Notes: generated from the sequence alone by a model not told the origin. Counted from the first letter of the stretch, positions 30,998 through 42,010 are shown. The stretch: DNA of 64,000 bases from Prorocentrum cordatum (GCA_963575745.1 CAUYUJ010009591.1:407414-471413), one strand, 5' to 3'. Translations and numbers: made by a program.

Positions 30998-31112
30998 CCC
31001 CCTCTCCTCCTCCTCCTCCTCTTCCTCCTCCTCCTCCTTCTCCTCCTCCGTCTTCTCCTCCTCCTCCTCCTCCTCCTCCTCCTCCTCCTCCTCCTCCTCC
31101 TCCTCCTCCTCC
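30998..31112. repeat. (CCT)n microsatellite
   Basis: About 115 bp of CCT with CTT interruptions; a minus-orientation family K copy follows near 31195-31255. Confidence 0.92.
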
Positions 31113-31334
31113 CCGTGAGCGCCCCTGACGTCCACTCCTCCCCCGTGGGTCTGGCGGTCTTCCGCCCACAACTCGAGCCTCTCTGGCAGCCGTCTGGGTA
31201 TCCCCAGAACGCCCTCGGCGAGGCGCAGCCGCTGGAAGGCGTCCCGAGGCCTGAAGACCGCCGAGAACCGACAGCAACGCTGAGAGCATCGTCAGCTTCC
31301 CCCCCCCTCTTACAGTCAGGCTGCTGAGAGAAGC

Positions 31335-31480
31335 ACCACTTTGGGCTCAAGAGGGGCTCTGGTTCTCGTGCCGCTCCTGAGAGCTACGTCGGGGGAGCGA
31401 TTCGTGGCCGAGGCTAGCCGTGGCCAGAGCGCCCCTTCATTCCTTCTCAGCGTTCCTCATGGTAGCACGATGGCTGCCAC
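31335..31480 (+). repeat. interspersed repeat L copy 2
   Basis: Counterpart of 3455-3610: TTGGGCTCA, GGTTCTCGTGCCGCTCCTGA, AGCGTTCCTCATGGTAGCAC. Confidence 0.7.
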
Positions 31481-32072
31481 GCGTGTCGCGCCGCCGGTTC
31501 TGGCCCACCACGCTTCGGCGCGATACGCCATCCACGTCCCGGCCCCCAAGCGTCAACGTCCCGAGCTTCTCCGCAGCCTCCCGCCCCGCGGAGCGGAGCG
31601 ACACGCTATCCGCTCGCAGGGCATAGCGTGTCGCCGGGTCCGCCGCCTCGACACGCTGAGCAAGCGCCCCCCCACCTAACGTCAGTCTCGTTCAATCGAT
31701 CCCCATCCCCACCGGGCCATGGTATCTCAGCCCCACCACCCCCTCACCCCAGTTGGGGATAGGCCAGCCCCTCGAAACCCGAAGATGACGGCCTGCACCC
31801 CCATCCAGGGGGGGGTAAATGAGCCAAGGAGGCCCAGGCCACGCCAGTGAGCAAGCGTTCCCGACCGTATGTTCGTGCAGCTGTTTCGTTTTCTCTCTGG
31901 GGTGCCCGTCGAGCCATAACTCGGGCATCCGGCGGCCGTTCGAGGCGATTCCGGCGCCCCCCGAAGGCCCTCGACGAGGCGCAGTTGATGGAACCCATCC
32001 TTGGCTTCGAAGCCCCTTGAAGCACCTCCGAAAACTGTCGAACACTCCTCCCCAGATCATCCACCCCTTTCG

Positions 32073-32073
<1 letters not shown>
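31481..32073. other. no supported gene
   Basis: Frames on both strands, none convincing. A minus-orientation K core lies at ~31950-31990. GATAGGCCAGCCCCTCGAAA and neighbouring sequence show nothing recognised. Confidence 0.4.
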
Positions 32074-32076
<3 letters not shown>

Positions 32077-32152
<76 letters not shown>

Positions 32153-32212
32153 AGATGACGACAACGACGACGACGGTGGCGACGACGACGACGACGACGA
32201 CGCCGCCCTGCA
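32077..32212. repeat. (GAC)n microsatellite
   Basis: About 135 bp of GAC triplets with few interruptions; poly-Asp or poly-Thr frames are spurious. Confidence 0.95.
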
Positions 32213-32390
32213 GGCCTGTTCCCGCCGCCGATCCCTGGCCGCGGCCCGCGCCGGCTGCCGCTCCCGGGGCAGCGGGGCCGGCGGCTGCGCTTCTCGCGCC
32301 AGGACGGCGGCGCCGTCGGGGAGGGGCCGCGCCCGCGCTCGGGTACAGCCGGACCGAGGTATAACCCAGGCCCAAGACCCTCTCGAGGCA

Positions 32391-32553
32391 TGATCAAATC
32401 ACGACGGGAGGTGTTGCGCTAGTTTCGGCCTCTGGGGGCCCTTCCCGGGCCTCGGGACCGTCAAAGAACGACTCGGGATGAGAACCTGGTCTCGGGGAAG
32501 GAGTCGAGACCTCTGGGGGTCGCGTCATGAAAACATCGTGACGTCGGGGGTCT
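32391..32553 (+). repeat. interspersed family E, well-preserved copy
   Basis: Order of blocks: TCACGACGGGAGG, TTTCGGCCTCTGGGGGCCC, GGGACCGTCAAAGAACGACT, CGGGATGAGAACCTGGTC, GGGGAAGGAGTCGAGACCTC and CATCGTGACGTCGGGGGTCT. This copy serves as the reference for the family in this report. Confidence 0.8.
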
Positions 32554-33048
32554 GGGAGGGGGGGATCGAGGTCGGTTCGCGGAGGGTGCCCTAATGCTCT
32601 TCGTGCTTGTGGGCTGTTCTTGTGCATCCTGGGGAGGGGTTGCCCTTGGATGTTCTGCTTGTTTGGGCCGACGGAGGGTCTCACGTTCTTGAAGGATGTC
32701 CTTCTGGCCCAGGTCCGACCGTCATGGGGGTGCGGCAAATGAAACCGTAGACGCGCTAACGGTGTGTTAGCTAATGACGACGCAGGAAACCAATTGTAGG
32801 AAAGCGTGGCTTCGTGGCCCAAGCACTTGTAGGAACGCGTGGCTCGCGGTTTGCTACAACTCGCCGTGTCGTTGTCATTCGATGCAGTCGCCGATTTGAA
32901 GTGTAGGAAACGGTGTTTCGGCATGTCCTACATTTTGTGCTGCGTGAGCTCGGCGTCACCAAACAACATATTCCCAACCGCACCGTCAACCAAGCACGCC
33001 GTTAGCGCGGCCTTGGTGAAGGGGGTGAAGAGCAGTGCACCTCTTGTG

Positions 33049-33400
33049 TGCCCTGAAGGGGCCCTGAGTGGGCCCACGAGGAGCACGAGGGAGGAGGGAG
33101 GAGGAGGGAGGAGGGAGGAGGGAGGAGGGAGGAGGAGAAGGAGAGGAGGAGGAGGAGGAGGAGGAGGAGGATAGTAGGAGGAGGAGGAGGAGGAGGAGGG
33201 AGGAGAGGATGAGGATCAGGAGGAGGAGGAGGAGGAGGAGGGCGAGGAGGAGGAGGAGGAGGAGGAGGAGGGAGTAGGAGGAGGAAGGAGGAGGAGGAGG
33301 AGGAGGAGGGAGGAGGAGGAGGGAAGTAGGAGGAGGAGGTGGAGGAGGAGGAGGAGTGCCCTGAAGGGGCCCCGAGTGGGCCCACCAGGGGCACAAGAGG
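33049..33400. repeat. (GGA)n tract between two ~40-bp direct repeats
   Basis: GCCCTGAAGGGGCCC.GAGTG then GGCCCAC.AGG.GCACNAG occurs at ~33050-33090 and ~33358-33398, enclosing ~265 bp of GGA repeats. Confidence 0.88.
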
Positions 33401-33483
33401 TGCACGTTTCTCTCCCCCCCCCCATCTGCCGCCCCTCTCCATTAAAATTACCGCCCGACGCTCCCCCAGTTACTCTGCGCTCC

Positions 33484-33517
33484 TCCTCCTCCTCCTCCTC
33501 CTCCTCCTCCCTCCTCC

Positions 33518-33601
<84 letters not shown>

Positions 33602-33835
33602 CCTCATCTCTCTCCTTCTCCTACTCCCTCCTCTCTCCCCTCTTCCTCCCCTCCCTCCTCCTCTTCGTTCTCCTCCTCCTCCTCTCCTCCTCCCTCCCTC
33701 CTCCTCCTCCTCCCTCCTCCTCCTCCCTTCTCCTCCTCCTCCTCCTCCTTTCTCCTCCTCCCTCCTCTTCCTCCCTTCTCCTCCCTCCTCTTCCTCCCTT
33801 CTCCTCCCTCCTCCTTCTCGTCCCGTCCCTGCCTC
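33484..33835. repeat. (CCT)n and (ATC)n microsatellites
   Basis: CCT at 33484-33515, ATC/CAT at 33516-33600, then CCT-rich to ~33835. Confidence 0.93.
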
Positions 33836-34661
33836 TCGGCCACGCGCAGAGGGCGTCGCCCTCTCTCTTCCCTACGGTCACTCGCGCCAGGACGGTGGCC
33901 CGCCAGAGAGAGGCCGCGCCTTCGCTCTCCTACACGGCAGTTCGGTTCGTGCGGCGACGGCGCGCCGGCGACGCTGGCGATGGCGTTCAAGGCAACCTCG
34001 TTTTTTTTGTGTGTTGACCAGATCAGTTCAATAAGGTCTGTCGTTGTTCGGCACGAGACCACTAAAATGAAATTTGAAAAAGAAAAAATATCCACGCGTC
34101 CCTTCATAGCCCTTGGCGATGGCGTTCCAGGTTGAATCTGCACATGATCGAGCGACGCGGAAGCACCGAGGGACACGGTACCGCCACGGGGCCCGACGGG
34201 ATTTGACCCTGGAAGCATCGGGGCCGCGATCGGCTCAAGGTGGACCGAGCGACGCGGTGCCGGAAACATTTTGTGCGCGCCGACGCCGCACGAGCTTTTA
34301 CCGTGCTCGGCCACGCGCGGAGGGCGTCGTAGAAGGTCGTCGTGGAGGAAGGGGTCCGAGGAGGCTTTCTGCCGTTTTCGGCCCCGCGGCGCCCTGGGAC
34401 AATGAAGCAGCGACTCGGGGCGCAAGTCTGGTCCCGGGGGGTCACCACCCACCAAACCACCCCAACCCAACCCGAAGGCTCAGATTTACCCTCGATTTCT
34501 AGTGAGGGGGGGTCCGGGAACATCGAAAAAACACATATGGAGCCCATACCCCCCCCCCCCAACCCGAAATTCGGGTCTTCGGGTTGGGTTGGGGTGGTCT
34601 GGTAGGTAGTCAGGGGGAAGGCCACGGGATCCACAGAGCCCGTTTCCATCCCGACCCGCTT
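33836..34661. other. no supported gene; degenerate repeats
   Basis: A degenerate E copy is at ~34335-34445 (TTTTCGGCCCCGCGGCGCCC, GACTCGGGGCGCAAG). An inverted repeat pair AACCCAACCCGAAG (34467) / CTTCGGGTTGGGTTGGG (34578) could form a hairpin. Confidence 0.5.
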
Positions 34662-34825
34662 GTTGCAGTCACGGGGGGGCAGGGGTAGGGGGGAAGGGCT
34701 TTGCCCCGGTTCTCGGAAGGCGCGGGCTTCATCAATAGATGCAGGGCCCGCGCCTTCTAAGAAGCAAGCTCCTTCTGAGAAGCCTTTCGCTCCCTTCACC
34801 CCCTCGTGCACGCCGCCAACATGAT
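34662..34825 (+). mobile_element. family B copy 3
   Basis: GGGGCAGGGGTAGGGGGGAA, GGCGCGGGCTTCATCAATAG, GGGCCCGCGCCTTCTAAGAA, CTCCTTCTGAGAAGCC and CGTGCACGCCGCCAAC follow the order of B1/B2. Confidence 0.72.
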
Positions 34826-34879
34826 TATGGCGGGGAAGGGATGTACTAAGGAGGCTTCAGGCCTCGATGGTGGAGGACT

Positions 34880-34990
34880 CGAAGGGCAGAAACCGATATG
34901 AGCCTAAACTTTCAGAGGTCCGCGTGGATGTCTTGGATCGGCGCTGGGGCACCCCTGGCGGCGCCTCCAGCGCCGTTCGCTTCTGCCCAT
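34880..34990 (+). repeat. partial family G copy
   Basis: GAGCCTAAACTTTCAGAGGT, CCGCGTGGATGTCTTGGATC and GGCGGCGCCTCCAGCGCCG match the left half of G elements. Confidence 0.6.
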
Positions 34991-35054
34991 TTCCCTTCCA
35001 CTGATCCTCCTCATGACCCCTCATCTTCCGACTTCTACCGCGCGGCTCTCTCGC

Positions 35055-35245
35055 CAGGCCCACAGACAGTCAAAGTCACCCGCAGACCTCTCCCGGTGGA
35101 GTCCATCCTGGCTGGTTGCTCCGAGGCGGAATTCTAGCGCACGGTTCTCTCTCGCCAGACCCAAACCCCGTCAAGCTCAAGCCCCAGACCTCTCCCGGGG
35201 TCCATCCTGGCCCGTACTTCGAGGCGGACCCAGCCGTGGCAGAGC
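35055..35245. repeat. ~105-bp direct duplication
   Basis: CAGACCTCTCCCGG.G followed by GTCCATCCTGGC and CGAGGCGGA occurs at ~35081-35130 and ~35186-35229, with similar upstream TCGCCAG and CCCA.AC..GTCAA. Confidence 0.75.
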
Positions 35246-35280
35246 GAGAGGCCTCCAGGAGGCCCAGGAGAGCACGAGAA

Positions 35281-35448
35281 CCAAGGCGGGCCTGTCCCCC
35301 TACAGGAGGAATATTCCAGAAATAGTCGAACAAATAGTCTGGGGCCGATCCTTTGACTATTTTCTGACATTTTGGGAGTTCCTTCTGATTACAGCATATC
35401 TCATTTTTAACCCGACATCCCCCTGTAGGGGGACAGGCCCGACCTGAG
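35281..35448 (+). mobile_element. introner-like element A2
   Basis: 168 bp; ends GGCGGGCCTGTCCCCCTACA / GGGGGACAGGCCCGACCTGA; 7-bp direct repeat ACGAGAA (35274-35280, 35449-35455). Confidence 0.87.
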
Positions 35449-36235
35449 ACGAGAAGCGCCAGGGAGGGCCACCGGTGCCTCGGCCGGCCCCCGAGTCGGG
35501 GCTCCATGGCAGCCCCGCTCCCCAGACCCCCGACGTCGTGACTTTGTGTCACACCGTCGGTCCCCTGGAAGTCCCAACCCCTTGCAGGGGACCGTCTTCT
35601 CGCCCTGAGTCGCCACAGGCCTCGGAGCATGCCACATTCATTGATCAACGCCTTCCCCTCCCCCAATGTTCCAAGCTGGCGGCTGGTCTGATGAGTTGCG
35701 CTTCGACCGCAGTCTCCCCCGCGCGTGCCAACTTTGAGTTTGGGGGAGCGGGGGCGTGTCCACTCATTGTTTCCCCCTACCGTATTTTGGCTCCTGGGGC
35801 CCCGTGGGGGCCGCCCAGACTGGCCAAACCGTCCATCGCGTGTTCCACACGGCGCGAAGGGACCTGGATTTCGGGCCGCAGCGGAGGTCTCCCGTGGCCG
35901 TCAAGACGACGATTTGGGCAACCCCGAAGCGCCCTCGGCGAGGCGCAGCTGCTGGGGAGCACCCCGAGGACAACAAAACCCTCCTGTTACCGACGAAAGC
36001 ACGTCCAAGAACCTCGAGCCGTCCGTCCGCTCTCTTCCAAGGGAAACCTCCAGGAACTGGGGAGCACCCCGAGGACAACGAAACCCCCCAGTTACTGACG
36101 GAAACACGTCCAGGAACCTCGAGCCGTCCGTCTGCTTTCTTCCAAGGAAAACCTCCAGAAGCGTCCAAAACCTCTAGGAAAACCTCCAGGAACGTCCAAA
36201 ACCTCGAACCGTCCGTCGCGCTCTCTGCCACGGCG
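35449..36235. other. interspersed repeats, no supported gene
   Basis: Degenerate E sequence (~35520-35660), a K core in minus orientation (~35915-35985) and a ~95-bp direct duplication (35960-36055 / 36056-36135: GGAGCACCCCGAGGACAACR, ACGAAAGCACGTCCAAGAAC-type). Confidence 0.6.
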
Positions 36236-36410
36236 CGGAGGGGTCTGGGCCCAGGACGACGCCGAGGACGACGAGGGCTGGTGGCACAGCCACGACCACG
36301 GCGGCCCCGACGACGCGGTCCAGGAGAGGCACCAGCCATGGGACCACAACGGACACGGCGGGGAGGGCGGCCCCCGCCCGTCGCGGGCGGCCCCGAGCGG
36401 CGTGCATCGA
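36236..36410 (+). CDS. candidate exon, His/Asp-rich
   Basis: An open plus frame reads VWAQDDAEDDEGWWHSHDHG, GPDDAVQERHQPWDHNGHGG then EGGPRPSRAAPSGVHRS. The composition is not that of the local microsatellites. The clustered His and Asp could bind metal. AG dinucleotides suited as acceptor lie at 36250-36255. No family recognised; could be retroelement debris. Confidence 0.3.
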
Positions 36411-36524
36411 TCGAGGGATGGCGGGAGGCAGCTGGGACCCAGGCCCCCTGGCGTCGTGGATCAAAACAGAGCAGCGAGTTTGAGTTTGTTGTTGCGTCGT
36501 CGTCGGTTCCTGAAGGCTTTCCGG

Positions 36525-36605
36525 CCTCGAGGTGCTCTCCAGCAGCTGCGCCTCGCCGAGGACGTTCGGGGGGTGCCCAGAACGTCCCGAACGCCCGCCG
36601 GAGAC
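36525..36605 (+). repeat. family K copy
   Basis: CCAGCAGCTGCGCCTCGCCG, GGGGGGTGCCCAGAACGTCC, CGAACGCCCGCCGGAG. Confidence 0.75.
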
Positions 36606-36744
36606 TTTAGCTGCGACTCGAAAACCAAGGCCCTGCGTGCAGTGAAAGACGCGACGGCCTGTTTCTGTTACCATCTCCCGGCTCTGGCGGCCCTCGCCGG
36701 GCACAGGCCGGCCGTCAAGAGGTTGCCTGCCGATGAGAGTCGGG

Positions 36745-36913
36745 GCCTCCTAGATGGGGTCCGAGCAGGTGGGGTCGGAGGATCGCGCCGTATCGTCGAT
36801 GCATCGGCCATGCGGCTCGTTGTGGAGCACGGCTTTCTCCACCGCTGGAATCGCCGATGCCTCGCCGCGATCCTCCGGCCCCACCTGCTCCGACCCCATC
36901 TAGGAGGCCTCTA
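36745..36913. mobile_element. fold-back element, family F copy 1
   Basis: Inverted ends CCTCCTAGATGGGGTC / GACCCCATCTAGGAGG. The interior has GGAGGATCGCGCCGT and GATGCATCGGCCATGCGGCT, with GGAATCGCCGATGCCTCGCC on the return arm. Confidence 0.8.
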
Positions 36914-37104
36914 GAGAAGCCGGTCCCCGGGAAGGGGTCGGGACTTCCGGGGTCCGCGCACGGAAAGCATCGAGACACCGATGAGGCACCGAGGAGAGCT
37001 CCGAGGAGGCAGGGGGCGCGAGGCTCTCGGAAGGAGCAGGGAGCGGAGGAGGGCCAGTCGAGACCGTGGCGGCCCTCCCCAGCGTCTTTCGCTCTCGTCC
37101 TTCT

Positions 37105-37148
37105 GGGAGGAGGAGGAGGAGGAGGAGGAGGAGGAGGAGGAGGAGGCC
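37105..37148. repeat. (GGA)n microsatellite
   Basis: Short pure GGA run. Confidence 0.9.
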
Positions 37149-37628
37149 ATGTCCCTCTTCCCCCTTTTCTCTCCTCCTGTGGCGTGCGCCGCCCCGGTGC
37201 GCTGGACCTGCGGGCCTGGGGTTCGCCCGTGCCGCGGCGTCGTGCTGCGCAGAGGCGTCCCCCCAAGCGAAGCCCCGAGACAGCCTGGGCGCCGGTGCCC
37301 CCTGGCTCAGCATCGTTTCACTGCTTGCCGATGTGTAACCACGCATGGGCTCGTGAACTCTGCTGCTCGGCGGCGAAGGTGCAATCCTCTGTCCCACGCT
37401 GTGGCCCAGCTCCGCCGTGGTGATGTACGGCTTGGACGACGAGGCGGTCCGTTGTTTTGCGAGGGAGAACAAACAAGACCCAGAAAGAGGTTCACTGAGA
37501 GCGCTTGGCGCATCCAGACCCCCTCGCGTCGTGGACGAGCAAATCACGGCGGCAAGCTTTTGTTGATTAATACCCACCCGGCAGGTTGGGGTCGTTAGAT
37601 TTTGCGAACAGGCCTCCCGACCCGTCCA
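37149..37628. other. no supported gene
   Basis: GC-rich DNA with competing frames on both strands and no recognised motif. Confidence 0.35.
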
Positions 37629-37830
37629 CTCTGCATACCGCGGCCGCCAGATCCCCAGGCTCCCGCGTATCCCAGAGAATCCCGCCTCGCGCCAGTCTGC
37701 ATACCGCGGCCGCCAGATCCCCAGGCTCCCGAGTATCCCCGGAAATCCCGCCTTGCGCCACTCTGCATACCGCGGCCGCCAGATCCCCAGGTCCCCCGAG
37801 TGCCCTCGAGTGTCCCGCATCGCGCCGACA
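37629..37830. repeat. 66-bp tandem repeat, three units
   Basis: TCTGCATACCGCGGCCGCCA then GATCCCCAGG recurs at ~37630, ~37696 and ~37762. 66 is a multiple of 3, hence long frames on both strands. Confidence 0.93.
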
Positions 37831-38135
37831 AATCATAACATGACAGAGCGGAGTCATACAATAGCAGAACATAGTACAGCACAACACGGTAAGGTATGAC
37901 AGACTTGAGCATCACACCACACAGCCTATCATAACATATCCGAGCGTAGCATGCCAGGTCATGATATAACACTTCGGGACATAACACACCATGTCAGAGC
38001 AGTGCATACCATAGCAAATCAGCAGATCAGATAGCATCCCATGACATGACAAAGCAATCGTACCATAAGAAACCATTGCAGAACTGAACATACCAAAACA
38101 CGAAAAAAGCACGGACACGCAAAACAACGGTCCGC
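37831..38135. other. AT-richer spacer with CATA-type short motifs
   Basis: Loose repetition of ATAACATGACA / CATACCATAG; composition changes abruptly from the flanks. No gene. Confidence 0.6.
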
Positions 38136-38343
38136 GGCGATTTCTGTTTCACGGCGCGAGGGGGCTTGACTTTTGGGTCACAACAGGTGGTCGGCGGCCG
38201 TTCGACACGATCTGGGCAACCCCAAAACGCCCTCGGCGAGGCGCAGCTGCTGAGAGGACCCCGAAACTGAAAAACCTGTTCTAGGGATGCACGAAGACCA
38301 AAAAAACATCAAACCGCTCGCCGAGGGGGCCTGTCGGACTGGG

Positions 38344-38478
38344 CTAGGACGAGGATAAATCCGTTCCAGTGCGTTCCGGAACGCTCTCCGAGCGTTCCGC
38401 GGCGCCCGAGACATCTTCAAGAGTTGCCGGATCTCAGAGAATGTCGATTCATCCTCACCCGATGTTATCCTCGTCCTG
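38344..38478 (+). mobile_element. family I copy 2
   Basis: Perfect 13-bp inverted ends AGGACGAGGATAA / TTATCCTCGTCCT; interior CGTTCCGGAACGCTCTCCGA and GCGGCGCCCGAGACATCTTC. A minus K core lies just upstream (38205-38265). Confidence 0.8.
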
Positions 38479-39314
38479 CTTCGTCCTGCCCGCGATCGCG
38501 TATCCATGGGATCGCGCCTTGGCATCCAGACCGTGGGGTCACGGATAAGGACATGTGTGTGCTATGCCAGAGGTTACCGTGCCTCGCCAGCCGAACGCCT
38601 CCGAGGCGCTGGCAGCGCTTCTCCGCGCGGCCCTTCTCGAACATCGACCCGCGACCCGCGACCCTCGCCCGAATTGATCCTCGTCTTATGATGTTCCAAC
38701 CTACTTTAGCCATACCCGCCTAACAAAAAATCCGAGCACCAAGGAAATTTCTAAACTGGACGGTTTTCACCTGTCACACCGTGGGAGGCGATACTGGTTC
38801 GGCACTTCGCCAGCGTGTCGGGCAGACACTTTTACGAAATTCTTTCGGTGTGCTCGAATTTATGTTTTCTGGAATGTGGCCCTACAGTACGATGGGAACA
38901 ACAGAATCCTCGTCCAGGCTTCGCCTTATGGAAGATCCGAGCTTCGCCGCCATCCCATCTCTCGGAGCCCAGATCCGATTCCAGCTCCCGTCTTTCCGAC
39001 TCTGGTTCCGACTCCGGCTCTGATCTTTCCGACTCCTGGCCCCATCCCATCTCTCCAATTCCGGCTCCGTTTCCGTTGGGACACGCGCCTTCCTCCAGCA
39101 AGTGCTGTAAACGGGCCCCGGCCCATCCGCGCTGCCCCTCGGTCTATCCTTGGCGATTTTCGTTGGCCGCGCCCCGCCCGAAAAGCTTCGAAATGGCGTC
39201 CAAGGCGCACTTGCATCCTGATCGCGCATCCATATGATACGGACCGACTGCAGGAGAGGGGCGAGGGATGGAGCGGGAGGGAGGGAGGTCGCCTGGAACC
39301 GAGGCATGCGACGT
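38479..39314. other. no supported gene
   Basis: Includes a short-motif cluster CCGACTCTGGTTCCGACTC-like at 38965-39070. Frames on both strands conflict. Confidence 0.4.
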
Positions 39315-39470
39315 CCTGACTTTTTGTCAGGACGGCCTCCCCGGAAGTCCGGACCCTCTCCCCATAGGATTTGCTTCTCCTCCCGAGTCGTTTTGTCGAC
39401 GCTCCCGAGGCCGGGCGAGGGCCCCCAGGGCCCGAAAATATAGTGAGAAACCGCCCGTCCTGATTTTGTC
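39315..39470 (-). repeat. interspersed family E copy (minus)
   Basis: GACGGCCTCCCCGGAAGTCC, CCCGAGTCGTTTTGTCGACG, GGGCGAGGGCCCCCAGGGCC: reverse complement of the E blocks in E order. Confidence 0.72.
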
Positions 39471-39576
39471 CACGCTTCCACGACGCGGCCATTTCTGGGA
39501 AGGAGCTGAATCCCAAGGCAAGCTGACGGCGCGCTCACCCGCCGGCCCGCGGACGCGGCGCGCTCCGCCGCCAGCG

Positions 39577-39756
39577 ATGGCGTCCGCGGCCCGCCGCGCG
39601 GGCGCCTCGGCGTGTGGCCGGGCGCTCCGCTGGGCCGCCGCCGCCGCCGCGCGCGCGCCTCGCGGGGCGCCGCCGCAGGGCGTGCGCCTGGGGCTGCCCG
39701 CAGGCGCTGGCGGCTCGGCGCGAAGAGCGCGTTTCTCATCACAATGCTTGCCATAA
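39577..39756 (+). CDS. candidate first exon with targeting-peptide-like N-terminus
   Basis: ATG at 39577 opens a frame MASAARRAGASACGRALRWA, then Ala/Arg/Gly-rich to RRARFSSQCLP. High Ala, Arg, Ser and no acidic residues is the composition of a mitochondrial presequence. The segment is extremely GC-rich (first-exon-like). It ends at a sharp switch to AT-rich DNA at ~39757 that could be an intron. No downstream exon was identified, and the bias could be chance in GC-rich DNA. Confidence 0.35.
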   Translation: MASAARRAGASACGRALRWAAAAAARAPRGAPPQGVRLGLPAGAGGSARRARFSSQCLP

Positions 39757-40030
39757 GTTTCCTTCGTGGTTCGTATGATTATTATTGGTATTAGTCGTTT
39801 GACTGTGATCCTTATTTGTCACTGTTCGCATTCGTATGCTCATTGTCGTTTTGCAGTATCACGTTTTACTGCTAGTGCTAGTCGTATCCTTCTTCTTCCT
39901 AAGATTATCCCCACTGTTTTATTCTTATCATCATTCTTATTGTTTTATGCATATGCTGCTTATCATCATTATTATCCTTATCAGTAGTATTATTACTCGT
40001 CTTCTGGTTATTCTTCTTATTTTGCCTTCC
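39757..40030. other. AT-rich island
   Basis: TTATTATTGGTATTAG-type sequence, pyrimidine-rich on the plus strand, between two GC-rich blocks. No gene. Confidence 0.7.
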
Positions 40031-40269
40031 TCTTCGGCGGAGGGCCAGTGAAAACAACGCGGCGGCCGGCCTGGCGGCGGAAGCCGGCGGAAGATCCGTC
40101 CTCCTGCTGGAGGGCGCGTAGGGGCGGGGCTGGGGCACGAAGATACCCACCTGCCTTTGCTCGCCCTTCGTCGGGCTTCTGGTTTAGCATAGTGCCTATT
40201 CCAGCGCCGTCCACACGGTAGTTTAGAGCCCCTCACTAGACCTCCTGCGCCGACGGATCATTGGGGGTA

Positions 40270-40485
<216 letters not shown>

Positions 40486-40556
40486 AAGATCGGTGGAGGG
40501 CGGTGGAAGCGGGAGCGAGACGGCAACGCGTTGGAATGCACGGTCTCCAGGGTCTC

Positions 40557-40893
40557 GGCCATGCGCAGAGGGGGGTGGGGTCAAGTCGGGCCTGTCCCTC
40601 CACAGGAGGAATATCCAAAAACAGTCAAACAAAATTACGGGGACGATGTTTTGACGATTGTTTGATATGTCTGGCTTATGTTTGGGGCATTTTTATTTTC
40701 TGTCCAAAATCCCCCTGTAGGGTAACAGGCCCGACCTAAGGGTGGGGAGAGGGGTTAGGGCTTCTTGTCAGCACCCCGGCTTCCTAGCCTTGTCTATAGA
40801 TGTGGGGCCGGCGCTTTCTAAGAACCAGCCTCCCTCTACGAAGATTTCCCCCCCCCCCCCCCACTCCCCTGCTCCCTTGTGCGCGCCGCCAAA
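40557..40893 (+). mobile_element. family B copy 4, interrupted by A3
   Basis: GGCCATGCGCAGAGGGGGGT, then element A3 (40581-40739), then AGAGGGGTTAGGGCTTCTTG, GGGGCCGGCGCTTTCTAAGA and GTGCGCGCCGCCAAA. Without A3 and one copy of its 8-bp duplication the element is ~170 bp, like B1. Confidence 0.82.
40581..40739 (+). mobile_element. introner-like element A3
   Basis: 159 bp; ends TCAAGTCGGGCCTGTCC / AACAGGCCCGACCTAA; perfect 8-bp duplication GGGTGGGG (40573-40580, 40740-40747). Nested in B4. Confidence 0.9.
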
Positions 40894-40984
40894 GAGTCGG
40901 GAGAGGGCCCACCTGGCCAGCCTGGAGATATCTATTATTACCCAGACATGCTCGCATCCTGACAAACATCAGGGCCGGAGAGTC

Positions 40985-41105
40985 TGTGCCGTTTTGGGGC
41001 CCCTGGGGGCCCTTATGGGGCCGCGGGACCGTCAACAAAACGGCTTGGCATGAAAAAGCAGTCCCAGGCAAAGAGTCGGGGCTTCCAGGAAATCAAGACA
41101 TCGCG
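40985..41105 (+). repeat. interspersed family E copy
   Basis: TTTTGGGGCCCCTGGGGGCC, GGGACCGTCAACAAAACGGC, TTGGCATGAAAAAGCAGTCC. Confidence 0.7.
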
Positions 41106-41760
41106 TGTATGCGCACAGGCATTGCAATTCTTTCACACCTGGCGTCTCCGCCTGGTTCCGGGCCTCAGGACCACCACAGATCGATCCAGCTCGGAGAATG
41201 CCGCAGGAAGATGGGGTCTTGGGCTTCGGTCGTGATTTTTCGCGATGTTTCAATTGATGCGCAACGTCGGATCGCAGGGGGAATCACAGCGGAGGATGGG
41301 GGTTACAAGCGGGCGCTAATTTGGAGTATGGCCGGCCCAATCTAGCTGGTAAGCGGGTTGCAAGTGCCTTCAGTGGCTCTGGGTGGGTAGAGATCCGGGC
41401 GAAGTGGGCAGAGAGTTGTCTCCTCCCCAGGCCTAGGCCACCAAGGATACTCGCCACCCACTTACAAGCTGAGCGAGGACAGAGATCGCCCACCGTAGCA
41501 GGGACCCAGGACCCTGGCGGATCGAGCCGACGCGGAAGATGCCGCACGCGGTATTTCTCGTGAGGGAGGACCTCAGGGCCAGCCGAGGCAGCGGCAGCCC
41601 TCCTAGGCGTGTCTGGTCCCTTCTGGGCTCCGTGGAGGCCTCGGGTCGGGATGTGTCGGGAGCTGTCTGGTCGCGAGCTTGGACCACAAATGAATCGTTG
41701 GAGAGCTGGGCACGAAGAAGGTGGGTCCTGGTGGATCGGGGTCAAGTTTTTCGTTCTTTT
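41106..41760. other. no supported gene
   Basis: Moderate-GC DNA with competing frames; nothing recognised. Confidence 0.35.
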
Positions 41761-41762
41761 CG

Positions 41763-42010
41763 GCCCTTGGGAGCACCTGGGAGCGTCTGGGAACTCTTGG
41801 AGCGCCCGGGAACGCCTGGGGATGCTGCGGGGCGCTTTGGAGCGCCTGGGAGCGCCTGGACTCCAGGCGCTCCCAGGCGCTCCCTGGCGCTCCAGGCCCT
41901 GGAGCGCCAGGGAGCGCTTGGGAGCGCTTGGGAACGCTTGGCAGCACTTGGGGGCGCCTGGGAACGCTTGGAGCGCCTGGGAGCGCCTGGGAGCGCTTGC
42001 GAACGCCTGG
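41763..42010. repeat. ~11-bp minisatellite, GGGAGCGCCTG
   Basis: Over twenty near-copies of GGGAGCGCCTG / GGGAACGCTTG. The block 41868-41905 is inverted (CAGGCGCTCCC) relative to the rest, so the array can fold back on itself. Frames through it read like Ala/Gly/Arg-rich proteins on both strands and are rejected. Confidence 0.92.

Noticed and set aside
30296-31118. Thr/His/Tyr-rich frames of 200+ codons
   Set aside because: Translation of CAGA and CATA microsatellites.
33339-34034. Frames of >200 codons of Leu/Pro/Ser
   Set aside because: CCT and ATC microsatellites.
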